From contig JAMCYH010000236.1 in the NCBI GenBank assembly GCA_023474025.1, positions 1-53,589 on the forward strand: a stretch of DNA of 53,589 nt, written 5' to 3'. The notes beneath the pieces were generated by a model. That model made no database searches and was not told the origin of the DNA. It worked only from the letters and a program-made list of their open reading frames with translations. The translations under genes were made by a program, and so were the position numbers. Source of the DNA: Deltaproteobacteria bacterium (GTDB lineage: Bacteria; Desulfobacterota; Desulfomonilia; Desulfomonilales; Desulfomonilaceae). Shown here piece by piece: positions 17,385 through 26,460 of this stretch (positions within the stretch are counted from its first letter, which is position 1; each line of letters starts with the position of its first letter).

Positions 17385-20138
17385 ATGACAGGTCTAAAAA
17401 CAAGTGAAGAGAATCGCCTACCCGAAACAGCGGAAGAAACGTTGCGAGCGAGCGAAGAAAAGTACCGCCTGATAACCGAAAACATGAGAGATGTAATGTG
17501 GCAGACTACTCCAGACCTGGTCATCACGTACGTCACTCCTTCCGTCAATAAACTCTTGGGATATCAGCCTGACGACCTTGTAGGGCAACATCTGACGCAT
17601 GTTTTAACTTCAGCGGGGCAGGAACTCCTTCGCGAGCGGTATCCGGATATCATGCGGCGACTGGAGGAACACAAGGCATTCGACAGCGAGGTGTCCATTG
17701 TGGAACAGATCCGGAAAGACGGAACAACTGTGTGGACTGAAGTGGTCTCGACTCCGGTTTTCGACGGCGCTGGACAATTCATGGGGTTTCAGGGTGTGAC
17801 CCGAGATGTCTCCAAGCGAAAAGAAGATAAGGATACGCTGCGGGCCAGTGAGGAGAAGTATCGAAACCTTGTGGAAAGCATTAGCGACGCGTTCTTTTCC
17901 CTCGATGAAAACATGGTGGTAACCTATTTTAACCAAGAAGCGTCAAACGTATTGGGCCGACGCCGGGAAGAAATTATCGGCCACCGACTTTTCGAGGTTT
18001 TTCCTGAAGCGAGCGGCAGCATCTTTGAGGAACACTACACTCGCGCCCTGAAAGAAAAGATCGCGTTGTCTTTTGAAACCTACTTTGAAATTCAGCCCTA
18101 CGCTAATTGGTACCACGTGCGGGTATACCCTCAGTCGGAAGGTATTTCAGTGTTTTTTCAGCTCATCACTGAACGCAAGAAGGCGGAGGATGCCCTGCGT
18201 GAGAGTGAAGAGCGCTACCGCAGTCTGGTTGAGCACCTTCCACAACGCATTTTCATCAAAGACCGCAACTCTGTCTATCTGTCCTGCAACGAAAACTACG
18301 CATCGGACCTTGAAATCACCCCGGAACAGATCGTAGACAAGGACGACTTCGCTTTCCACCCCCCGGAACTGGCGGACGCGTACCGCGCCTCCGACCAGGC
18401 TTGTATGGCTACCGGTATGGCAATAGACACCGCAAGCCCCTATCAACATGACGGTCAAGAGCGATGGGTACATAGTGTCAAAGTTCCCTACCACAATAGT
18501 CAAGGACAGATCATTGGTGTGCTGGGGATCTTCGAAGACATCACTGAACGCAAACGGGCAGAAGAGGCGCTGCAGGAAAGCGAAAAAAGGTTCCGTCTTT
18601 TTTACGAAAAGAATCCTTTGGGTTACCAATCCCTTAATGCCGATGGGCTATTCCTGGAAGTTAACCAGGCATGGCTTGATACATTGGGTTACGAACGCAG
18701 TGAGGTTATCGGTAAATGGTTCGGAGATTTTCTCGCGCCTGAAAATGTTGAGCTTTTCAGGCAACGGTTCCCGCGTTTTCTTGAACTGGGGGAGGTACAT
18801 GACGTTGAATTCGTGATGATTAACAAATCTGGTATTCGGGTTATCGTCACTTTTGATGGAAAAATCGGCTATGACCAAGAAGGAAGATTCGTTCAGACCC
18901 ATTGTGTTCTAACGGATGTTACCGAGCGCAAACGCTTGGAGGAAGAGCGACTTGAGATGGAGCGTAAGCTACTACACGCTCAAAAGATCGAGAGCCTCAA
19001 CATGATGGCCGGGGGCATTGCCCACGATTTCAACAACCAGCTTGCGATAGTCTTGGGCAACCTCGAGTTGGCTCTTTTTGATCGGGGTCTCGATCCTGAA
19101 GTCAGACTCAGCATCGAGAATGCCGTCAAGGCGGCCAAACGATCAGCGGAACTCTCCCACCAAATGCAGATCTATACGGGCAATACCTTGCATCATTCTG
19201 TGGACTTGGATCTCAAAGAGTTGTTGACCGAAAAACCCAGTCTACTGAAATTGTGTATTTCCAAAGATGTCACTCTCAACCTGGATATCTACAGAACACT
19301 CCCAGCCATTAAAGGAGATGCGGATCAACTACAACGTCTGGTTATGAATATCCTTGTCAATGCCTCTGAGGCGATTGGAAATCAGAATGGCGCTGTGACG
19401 CTTAGGACAGGAGTCATGGATTGCGATGAGGCGTATCTGCGACGAAGCCGACTCGAAGAAATGCCTGCGCCGGGCCGATTCGTTTTCCTGGAAGTTACAG
19501 ACACTGGTTGCGGTATGGACGCTGAGACTGAGCAAAAACTTTTTGATCCGTTCTTCACAACGAAGTTTTGGGGGCGTGGCCTTGGCATGGCCGAAGTAAT
19601 CGGGATAGTAAAGAGTCATCATGGGGCCATAATAATCGATAGCGAGGCTGGAGAAGGGACCACAATCCGTGTTCTGTTTCCAGCTTCGGAAAAGGCTCAT
19701 GCCCTGTCAGCTCGGGCCATGAACATGGTTGAGTCTGTGGTGGCGGAGCAAGTCACCGTTATTGGACGAAAAACTATACTCGTTGTCGAGGATGAGTCAG
19801 GACTTCGTGACCTTGGCGTTAAGCGTCTGGAACACTTGGGCTACCGCACGATTGTCGCGGGAGATGGAAAGGAATGTATAAACGTTTTCCGAGAGCGCCT
19901 GAATGAAATCGATCTGGTAATGCTCGACTACAAGATGCCCAAAATGGATGGAGCTGAGGTTTTTGAGGAACTCATACGGATCAAACCGGATGTCAAAGTC
20001 ATACTTTGCAGCGGATACGCTGAAGATGTCGTCATGCGGAGCTTTCCGGGTCAACTTCCTGCTGGTGTTTTGCATAAACCATACAATATGGAATCCCTGA
20101 AGGGCGAACTGGATCGTGTGTTAGTGACCACTGGTTGA
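17385..20138 (+). CDS. Hybrid sensor histidine kinase, four PAS domains plus receiver
   Basis: A 917-residue soluble hybrid kinase with no membrane segment. Four PAS/PAC units run from about residue 24 to 525, each opening with an EEKYRLI- or ERYRSLV-like helix and closing with a TxRKxAE linker (ITERKKAEDALRESEER). HisKA follows, with H547 in GGIAHDFNNQLAI, then HATPase with N box ILVNASEAI, G1 DTGCGM and FFTTKFWGRGLGMAEV, and a C-terminal receiver (797-917) with D848 in VMLDYKMPKMDG and lysine in LHKPYN. The DFNNQL H-box places it in the HPK4-like class common in this phylum. It senses cytoplasmic signals, with the receiver as internal phosphate sink. The truncated HD-GYP gene directly downstream may once have been its partner. 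Confidence 0.92.
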   Translation: MTGLKTSEENRLPETAEETLRASEEKYRLITENMRDVMWQTTPDLVITYVTPSVNKLLGYQPDDLVGQHLTHVLTSAGQELLRERYPDIMRRLEEHKAFDSEVSIVEQIRKDGTTVWTEVVSTPVFDGAGQFMGFQGVTRDVSKRKEDKDTLRASEEKYRNLVESISDAFFSLDENMVVTYFNQEASNVLGRRREEIIGHRLFEVFPEASGSIFEEHYTRALKEKIALSFETYFEIQPYANWYHVRVYPQSEGISVFFQLITERKKAEDALRESEERYRSLVEHLPQRIFIKDRNSVYLSCNENYASDLEITPEQIVDKDDFAFHPPELADAYRASDQACMATGMAIDTASPYQHDGQERWVHSVKVPYHNSQGQIIGVLGIFEDITERKRAEEALQESEKRFRLFYEKNPLGYQSLNADGLFLEVNQAWLDTLGYERSEVIGKWFGDFLAPENVELFRQRFPRFLELGEVHDVEFVMINKSGIRVIVTFDGKIGYDQEGRFVQTHCVLTDVTERKRLEEERLEMERKLLHAQKIESLNMMAGGIAHDFNNQLAIVLGNLELALFDRGLDPEVRLSIENAVKAAKRSAELSHQMQIYTGNTLHHSVDLDLKELLTEKPSLLKLCISKDVTLNLDIYRTLPAIKGDADQLQRLVMNILVNASEAIGNQNGAVTLRTGVMDCDEAYLRRSRLEEMPAPGRFVFLEVTDTGCGMDAETEQKLFDPFFTTKFWGRGLGMAEVIGIVKSHHGAIIIDSEAGEGTTIRVLFPASEKAHALSARAMNMVESVVAEQVTVIGRKTILVVEDESGLRDLGVKRLEHLGYRTIVAGDGKECINVFRERLNEIDLVMLDYKMPKMDGAEVFEELIRIKPDVKVILCSGYAEDVVMRSFPGQLPAGVLHKPYNMESLKGELDRVLVTTG

Positions 20139-20165
20139 CATGCTGAGAAAGGGAACTTATAGATC

Positions 20166-20683
20166 CTATCTTTGAATTTGGAGTCTGTTGAGCTTCTTTT
20201 CAAATCCACTCCATTGCATGATATAGGCAAAGGGGAGGCCCTGACCGGATTCTTCTTAAGCCTGGAAAGCTTACAGTAGACGAATTTGAGGAAATGAAGA
20301 TGCACACGGTTTACGGAAGAAATGCCATACTAAAGGCTGAAGAGGCCCTGGGAGACAATCCGGAAACTTCTTTTCTTCGTGTCGCTCGAGAAATAACCAT
20401 TTCTCATCATGAAAAATGGGATGGGAGCGGCTACCCTTATGGACTTAAAGGCCCAGATATTCCAATTTCCGGGAGGTTAATGGCGATTACCGATGTATAT
20501 GACGCGTTAGTTAGCAAAAGAGTTTACAAAAATTCAATGTCACATGAAGAGGCCGTCCAAATAATTACAGAAGGCGATGGCAGAACTATGCCAAACCATT
20601 TTGACCCTGCTGTCCTGGGGGCATTTATCGAATTGAATAGTCAGTTTAGAGTGATCGCGGAAAAATATCGAGATGAAGTATAA
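20166..20683 (+). pseudogene. HD-GYP phosphodiesterase remnant, truncated and frameshifted
   Basis: Two frames together rebuild the C-terminal part of an HD-GYP domain, which hydrolyses cyclic di-GMP. The first frame gives LESVELLFKSTPLHDIGK (20178-20231), with the HD metal residues. After one missing base within 20232-20239 the second frame continues DRILLKPGKLTVDEFEEM, then HTVYGRNAIL, HHEKWDGSGYPYGLKG and ITDVYDALVSKRVYK. The N-terminal half of the domain and any receiver are absent, and a stop precedes the first segment in its frame. An internal ATG at 20294 leaves a 129-residue open frame, but it lacks the first metal ligands, so a working enzyme is unlikely. Confidence 0.75.
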
Positions 20684-20912
20684 TCCGGGTAAGACATAAA
20701 TTCGAAAGCTTTTAAACCAGGAACTTGGTGGCGGCCGGCGCATCATGTTTTATTTGAAATTTACTACTGTCACCAAATCATCGCCTCATTTCCAAAAATT
20801 GTCCCAAGTAGCCAAAGATGTTTGACTCTGCCCGTGATCTATTGATAAGTTTTGCAATAGGTTAAATATACAATCAGCTTCGGGTTCAAAATATTGAGGG
20901 AAAGTTTGAGAA

Positions 20913-21521
20913 TTGTCCTTACAGATTATATTAGCTCGCCACGGACAGACACGCTTTAACCGGTCAGGTGTGATTCAGGGCCGATCAGATTCGCCTCTTA
21001 CACCTACAGGGATTGCCGAAACTCTAAAAATGCCGGATCTGGTGTCTAAATTTCAACCCCAGGCCATTTATTCCAGTTCTTTGGGAAGAGCGGCTTTTAG
21101 TTCCTCAATTTATTCTCAGGCGCTGGGAATACCTGTTCATTTTAGAGAAAATCTTGCCGAGCTTTCCTGTGGGAAATGGGAAGGGTCCAGACGAACTGAT
21201 GTTGTGGGTAATCGGAATTCTATAAGGTCTGGTTGGTTTGACCAACCGCCATTTGGAGAAAGTTATCAAGATGGTGAGGAAAGATTACGTTCCTTTGTTG
21301 ACGAGCTTTGTTCCTGTCCGAATGATTCATGTAAAATTGTTCTCGCTCATGCCGGCCTCAATAGGGCGTTCATAAAATTGATTATAGGACTCAACGAGGA
21401 AGACGCTCAGTTTATACGTTTTCCTCATGATACCGTATATTTGATTCATAGTGACAGGACTGTAAATTGGCTGGGATTGACCACAGGGTCAGGAAATGGA
21501 TTCCTTAGTGAGATTCAGTGA
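20913..21521 (+). CDS. Histidine phosphatase family protein (phosphoglycerate mutase-like)
   Basis: A 202-residue branch-1 histidine phosphatase. The phosphohistidine motif ARHGQTRFN lies at residues 8-16, followed by GRSDSPLTPTG; the second catalytic histidine is in VLAHAGLNRAFI near residue 145. Such enzymes remove phosphate from sugar phosphates, nucleotides or cobalamin intermediates; true glycolytic mutase activity is unlikely at this length. It starts at TTG 20913 with a loose purine-rich ribosome site. The last 33 bases overlap the end of the convergent methyltransferase gene. Confidence 0.85.
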   Translation: MSLQIILARHGQTRFNRSGVIQGRSDSPLTPTGIAETLKMPDLVSKFQPQAIYSSSLGRAAFSSSIYSQALGIPVHFRENLAELSCGKWEGSRRTDVVGNRNSIRSGWFDQPPFGESYQDGEERLRSFVDELCSCPNDSCKIVLAHAGLNRAFIKLIIGLNEEDAQFIRFPHDTVYLIHSDRTVNWLGLTTGSGNGFLSEIQ

Positions 21522-22388
21522 CTCTCTGTTTACAGATACAGGCGCCGCCGGAAAAGGCGCATGTATGACTGATTCGAAGCGGGCCTTGGCGGAGACAAGT
21601 TGTGATGAACGCGCTCTGACGATAATGTTCCATCCCAAGCGATTATACGGGAATACAGCCCCCAACATGCGATCTACCCAACTTAAAGCGTCAATCCGGT
21701 AAAATTTCTTTTCCCCGGCCCTAAACCTGGGGATTTTGTACGGGACTATATAAACCGACCGCCAGGCTTCACATTCGAGCCCCACCGATTTCAGCATTTT
21801 GGATAAGCCAATGGGATTGTAAAATCTTAAATGAGTTTCATCCCATCCGAACCATTCCTTGTTGTGACGTAGAAAGCGATGATAAGTCCCCTGCACGGCA
21901 TAATTTAGCGACATGGAATTCTGGGTGCTTATGACGAGGATACCAGCAGGATTTAACGACTTGGACGCCGCTTCGAGCAATTGGTAATCATCTGGAGCAT
22001 GCTCAATGACGTCCTTCATGAGAATTACATCAAAACCGCGGCGAATGGCGAAACTAGGGAAGGTTGCGCTCTTGACAAAAGCGCAATGTTTGGAGACTCC
22101 TTCAAGTTTAGTGAAATATCGTGCCGTGGCAAGCGCCGATTCTTCAGCATCCACCCCAAAAACTTGCATAGCGCCCGCCTTGGCGGCATATACGCAGAAC
22201 ATCCCTGCGCCACAGCCATAATCCAGAACTCGTTTACCCTCCAGGTCACCTAACAACTCTCGAACATAGTCATTTTTAATTTTGCTATACATCTTGGATT
22301 GTTGGTCCAGATATGTTTTGAGGGCCTTTTCCTGATCATCAGATCTTAGCCAGTGATTCTCGGCATATCTTTTTTGTTGCGCCACCAT
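21489..22388 (-). CDS. Class I SAM-dependent methyltransferase
   Basis: A 299-residue methyltransferase. Motif I is GKRVLDYGCGAGMFCVYAA (about residues 53-71), the acidic motif II VFGVDAEESAL follows, and then VILMKDVIEHAPDDYQLLEA and LNPAGILVIST, as in UbiG-like enzymes. A C-terminal region of about 100 residues (RFYNPIGLSKMLKSVGLECE and onward) is usual for enzymes acting on glycans or lipids. It follows the GT4 gene by 59 bases on the same strand, so a sugar or aglycone of the same product is the likely substrate. Confidence 0.87.
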   Translation of the reverse strand: MVAQQKRYAENHWLRSDDQEKALKTYLDQQSKMYSKIKNDYVRELLGDLEGKRVLDYGCGAGMFCVYAAKAGAMQVFGVDAEESALATARYFTKLEGVSKHCAFVKSATFPSFAIRRGFDVILMKDVIEHAPDDYQLLEAASKSLNPAGILVISTQNSMSLNYAVQGTYHRFLRHNKEWFGWDETHLRFYNPIGLSKMLKSVGLECEAWRSVYIVPYKIPRFRAGEKKFYRIDALSWVDRMLGAVFPYNRLGWNIIVRARSSQLVSAKARFESVIHAPFPAAPVSVNRESLNLTKESIS

Positions 22389-22447
22389 GGTTGTATGTGG
22401 ATTTCCCTCTTAACTCAGTGATCAACATTCATACTAATTTATTTATC

Positions 22448-23650
22448 TCAGTTACGTTTGAAAAGTTCTATGTTCACAAATTTCCGGTAAACTTTCTCCC
22501 ATTCGGTCCTTTCAAGACCAGGACCGAATCGTTTCATATTTTCTCTTCCTGAAGCCGATAAATTTACCCTTAAACTAGGGTCATTGAGTAACCGTTCGAT
22601 AGCGTTGGCCAATTCGGTCGAATTTCCTGGTGATACCAACAATCCTGAAACACCATCCACAACTAAATCGCATACTGCGCCTACCCTGGTCGCTACTGTT
22701 GGGGTTCCTGCCGCAAGCGCCTCCATCAAAATGTTCGGACAGCCTTCAGTAATCGATGGCAGTACAAATATATCAAGAGCGCTTAACCATGTCGGGATTT
22801 CATCATGTGGAACCGGATCAAGCATGATTACCCGATGCTGGGTCCCGGTTTTAGCCAGCATTTCATGAAATACTCCCTTTTCGGAGTTTCTTAAATGCCC
22901 GCGAAGTTCCAGGATGACGTTCCATGATTTAGACAAAACCTCCAGGGCTTTCAAAAGATACGGCAATCCTTTAGCATACTTGAAAATCCCGGCGCATCCT
23001 ATTTTAAAAGGAGCGCCTGATTTGGTGTCTGGGTTCCAGGACTTTTCAGGAATCTCCACCGAATTGTATATTACGGTTGACTTTTGCATAATGGGGCATA
23101 ACGAGTTTGCGAGCTCAATTAAATCATGACTCAATCCTACAACAAAGTTTGAATTCTCCAGTGCGCTCTTGCAAACCGCCACCTTTTCAGGGCTAAAAAA
23201 ATATTTGTTTATGTCGTTTCCAACTACGCAGGAAATCATTGGTTTCCTGCGTTTCGCCGCCAGCAAACCAGTTATGTACCCTATGGGATAAAGAAAAAAG
23301 GACTGAAAGATATCGTAATCTTCTCGCTTCTCCAAAAATTCCAATGACTGAAACATCATCTGGATTGAAAGGTTATGAGGGCAATCCCAAATGTCCCGTC
23401 CATTGTCTGGGAATCCTTCTTTTCCTACAATGATGTTATGTATTGTCATTCCTCGAAACACCGTGGTTTGCACATTTTCATCAAAGAGAACAACTGAATG
23501 GGGCGCCACGGTGAGACAGGCAACATGTGTTTCAAAGCCCATGTCCAAAGCATGGATTGCTACCTTCAGAACTGTACGGGCCAGCCCACCCCACTGCGCG
23601 GGTGGGAATTCAGGTGTGACTATCAAAAGTTTGTGGCGCCGATGTCGCAT
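22448..23650 (-). CDS. Glycosyltransferase family 4 (GT-B fold)
   Basis: A 400-residue GT4 enzyme. It opens LLIVTPEFPPAQWGGLARTV with the GG acceptor loop, has VIYNSVEIPEK at the domain border, FKIGCAGIFKYAKGLPYLLK at the donor-domain start and ITEGCPNILMEALAAGTPTV with TRVGAV, the EX7E donor motif. Translation begins at ATG 23650 and is read divergently from the GT-like gene at 23835. With the methyltransferase behind it this is a short minus-strand operon. Confidence 0.9.
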   Translation of the reverse strand: MRHRRHKLLIVTPEFPPAQWGGLARTVLKVAIHALDMGFETHVACLTVAPHSVVLFDENVQTTVFRGMTIHNIIVGKEGFPDNGRDIWDCPHNLSIQMMFQSLEFLEKREDYDIFQSFFLYPIGYITGLLAAKRRKPMISCVVGNDINKYFFSPEKVAVCKSALENSNFVVGLSHDLIELANSLCPIMQKSTVIYNSVEIPEKSWNPDTKSGAPFKIGCAGIFKYAKGLPYLLKALEVLSKSWNVILELRGHLRNSEKGVFHEMLAKTGTQHRVIMLDPVPHDEIPTWLSALDIFVLPSITEGCPNILMEALAAGTPTVATRVGAVCDLVVDGVSGLLVSPGNSTELANAIERLLNDPSLRVNLSASGRENMKRFGPGLERTEWEKVYRKFVNIELFKRN

Positions 23651-23834
23651 AATTTAAAATAATACCTGGTTGAAATTAATACTATGAGAATCAGTTAATC
23701 ATTACCCTTTACCCCCTAATGTCGACACTTTAACAAAACTCTTAATGTTCGGCCATTACCTTTTAACTTAGAGAATGCCTCTATTCTTTTTTTATGATAA
23801 AAAATTAGTTTTCTTTTGATGTGGTTTTTTCATT

Positions 23835-24896
23835 ATGCGTGTCGCGATAATTTTTCACAAAGACCCTTTGGCCATCCCAACAGGAATTGATTTGGTGAGA
23901 CTGCGCGCGATCGCCTCCGGATTGTTACGTTCAGGATTACAGGTCGAAATTCTGGCGCCTAAAGTTCAAGCGACATTGCTGGATGATAAAATTCCAGTTT
24001 ACGGGCTGGATCGATTAAATGAAAGCGGTCATTATGACATTGTCAAAACCTGTTACCATGATTCGATCCGGTTAGTGCCCAATGGCAAAAAAAATGTCGT
24101 TTCCAGGATCGTCAGGGTAGTTGATGAAAATCTCCCCAGAAGGGATGAGCGTTCCAGGGCCAATCTTCTCGAGTGCCAGAACCTTATTTTAGAAAAGGCT
24201 GACACCGTGGTTTTTAACAACGAAGAGAATAGGTCTCGTTGGCTGAAAATGTACGGGGATTCGGTTCAAACAGCTTTGGTTCCTACAGGATGTCCTTCGC
24301 TCATTCCTCCGTCTGGAGCCCGTCCTTACAGGACCCACAAAAAAGTCCTTCTATTTCTGGGGAGCATAGCGTCTGCCAGAATGCTAACCATGTTGAATAA
24401 ATTGGCCGAAAGAATGGTGGATATCGCAGAAATCCACCTCGTAGGGCTAAACAAGAGTTTGATGTATGGGGATGGAACAGAAACCGAATTGGATCCATTG
24501 ATAGTTAATCACGGAGCGAAAACCGAGATTGAAACGTGGAATTACATTTATCATGCCGATATCGGATTGGCTTTGGCAACCGGAACGGAGCGTTTTGACA
24601 ACGACATTTCCAAAATCTATAGTTATCTGCGTGGCGGCTTGCCTACCTTCTCAGAAGAGCCGATTCTGAATAACAGTCTGGTGATGGGCCTTGGTTATGG
24701 CAAAGTGTTTAATTATGGAGACATTGACGCGTCTGTTTCCAGTTGCAAGGCGCTTTTACGTGAACCGCCGATTGAAAGGCGGAGCCAGGTAATGAGCTTC
24801 ATGGCCAGAGAACATTCGTGGGATGAAAGAGTGAGGCGTTATAAAGTCTTGTTTGAGAAAATAGCTGGAATTAAACTTTCAGGAAATATCGATTAG
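23835..24896 (+). CDS. Divergent GT-B type glycosyltransferase-like protein
   Basis: A 353-residue protein with the outline of a GT4 enzyme: MRVAIIFHKDPLAIPTGIDL, a short Rossmann-like N-terminal half, then KVLLFLGSIASARMLTMLNK as the donor-domain opening, WNYIYHADIGLALATGTERF and FSEEPILNN. The usual EX7E motif is not present in standard form; around SKIYSYLRGGLPTFSEEP only the GLP part is kept. Such atypical sequences resemble the TagF/GT1-like 'glucuronosyltransferase' group. It starts the plus-strand operon that continues with the radical SAM gene 10 bases later. Confidence 0.7.
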   Translation: MRVAIIFHKDPLAIPTGIDLVRLRAIASGLLRSGLQVEILAPKVQATLLDDKIPVYGLDRLNESGHYDIVKTCYHDSIRLVPNGKKNVVSRIVRVVDENLPRRDERSRANLLECQNLILEKADTVVFNNEENRSRWLKMYGDSVQTALVPTGCPSLIPPSGARPYRTHKKVLLFLGSIASARMLTMLNKLAERMVDIAEIHLVGLNKSLMYGDGTETELDPLIVNHGAKTEIETWNYIYHADIGLALATGTERFDNDISKIYSYLRGGLPTFSEEPILNNSLVMGLGYGKVFNYGDIDASVSSCKALLREPPIERRSQVMSFMAREHSWDERVRRYKVLFEKIAGIKLSGNID

Positions 24897-24906
24897 GATC
24901 GGCCCA

Positions 24907-26349
24907 ATGAAATTAGCCCTTGTTCGTCCACCTTTTTATTCCCTGTTTGGGCTTACTACCCCAAAGATGAAGACTTACCCTTTAAATCTACTTTATCTCG
25001 CGTCTTACGTCTCTCGAAATTCAGATTGGAAAGTGGCCATAGTTGACGGTGAAAACCTGGTTCGCAAAGGCCCTTTCGAAAGTGTTGCGCCCACATCTGA
25101 CCCGGAATTGGTTATGAATGCTCAGATTCCTCAAATGGAAGCTCTTCTTAAAGAGAGTGAAAATGAATTTTGGGACTCGGCCGAATCCGAGATCGTCGCA
25201 CAACAGCCTGATCTAGTTGGGATCACGTGTAATTCCGGTTCCCTGGATACAGTCAGGATATTGGTAAAACGTCTGAAAAAACGAAACATCCCTGTGATCC
25301 TCGGCGGAAGCCACCCGACCGTGCTCCCTGAACAAAGTCTACTGTATACAACAGCGGACATGGCTGTGATTGGCGAAGGAGAGCTGGCGATAGTCGATTT
25401 GCTTCAAGCCTTTGAAAGCTCGCTTGATTTCTCAGGCGTCAGATCTCTTGCACGGAGAAAAGACGACAAAATTGTGGTCAACCCCAGAGCCGAGTTAATT
25501 GCTGACTTAAATGCCTTGCCAATACCAGACAGATCATTGGTCGATAGAACTCTTTATTTTGGTGATGTCATCATGACCGGCCGAGGATGCCCTTTCGATT
25601 GCGCATATTGCGCTTCAAGAAATATCTGGGGTAAAAAGGTTCGTTTACGGTCGATTGATTCTATCATCACGGAACTCCAGGACATCAAACGGAAGACTGA
25701 AGAATATTTGGTTAACCACCCAAACTATACGCATATTTCGGATCGATTACCGGGATATCGGGTCGTAAAAATTCTTGATGACACTTTTACTATCAACAAA
25801 TCCCGTACCATAAAACTCTTGGACGCTATTATTTCAAACGGCCTGAATTGCTTCGAATTTACTGGGGGAGTCAGGGCTGATACGCTTGACAAAAGATTAG
25901 CCCGCAAAATGAGTGAAGCGAATTTTAGACGCGTCACTTTGGGAGTCGAGAGTGGTAGTCCGAAAATCCTCAAACTCATCAGAAAGGGAGAAACCAACGA
26001 GCAGGTTGTAGACGCCGTGAGGCTGCTCAGGGAAGAAGGGATTAAATCTCACACGTTTTTCATGATAGGTTTTCCTGGAGAGACTGAAGAAGACATAGAA
26101 CTGAGCAAGAATTTAATTTTAAGATCAAAACCGGATCATGTCGAAATAAACATGGTAACACCATATCCGGGCACTGACCTATTTCCTCAAATAATTAAGG
26201 ATGATCCATACAGTATTGATCGATGGTATCGCTGGTTCCATCAGGGGCTCGCGACTCATTCAGACACCCTTGGTTATGATTTGGATGAGGCGTACCATAA
26301 CTTTCTGGAATTTGCGCGAGAATATCACGATTCGGGAAAGCCCGATTAA
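24907..26349 (+). CDS. B12-binding-domain radical SAM protein
   Basis: A 480-residue enzyme of the class that joins a cobalamin-binding-like N-terminus to a radical SAM core. Residues 1-190 give the Rossmann-like part (DLVGITCNSGSLDTVRILVK, VILGGSHPTVLPEQS, VIGEGELAIVDLL); the DxHxxG histidine motif is absent, so B12, if bound, is not histidine-ligated. The cluster cysteines are C228, C232 and C235 in GRGCPFDCAYCAS. A C-terminal SAM-core portion has FRRVTLGVESGSPKILKLIRKG and HTFFMIGFPGETEED. Reactions in this group are methylations of unactivated carbon and ring rearrangements. A second such enzyme lies two genes downstream. Confidence 0.9.
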   Translation: MKLALVRPPFYSLFGLTTPKMKTYPLNLLYLASYVSRNSDWKVAIVDGENLVRKGPFESVAPTSDPELVMNAQIPQMEALLKESENEFWDSAESEIVAQQPDLVGITCNSGSLDTVRILVKRLKKRNIPVILGGSHPTVLPEQSLLYTTADMAVIGEGELAIVDLLQAFESSLDFSGVRSLARRKDDKIVVNPRAELIADLNALPIPDRSLVDRTLYFGDVIMTGRGCPFDCAYCASRNIWGKKVRLRSIDSIITELQDIKRKTEEYLVNHPNYTHISDRLPGYRVVKILDDTFTINKSRTIKLLDAIISNGLNCFEFTGGVRADTLDKRLARKMSEANFRRVTLGVESGSPKILKLIRKGETNEQVVDAVRLLREEGIKSHTFFMIGFPGETEEDIELSKNLILRSKPDHVEINMVTPYPGTDLFPQIIKDDPYSIDRWYRWFHQGLATHSDTLGYDLDEAYHNFLEFAREYHDSGKPD

Positions 26350-26460
26350 TGAAACACAAATGACGGCATGACCAGCGATACCATTTCAGATTGGCGCCAG
26401 GGTAAATGAGAGACTAATTTTAACGTAGTCAAAGGTTTTAACAGGAGAGGCCTCAAAAAC

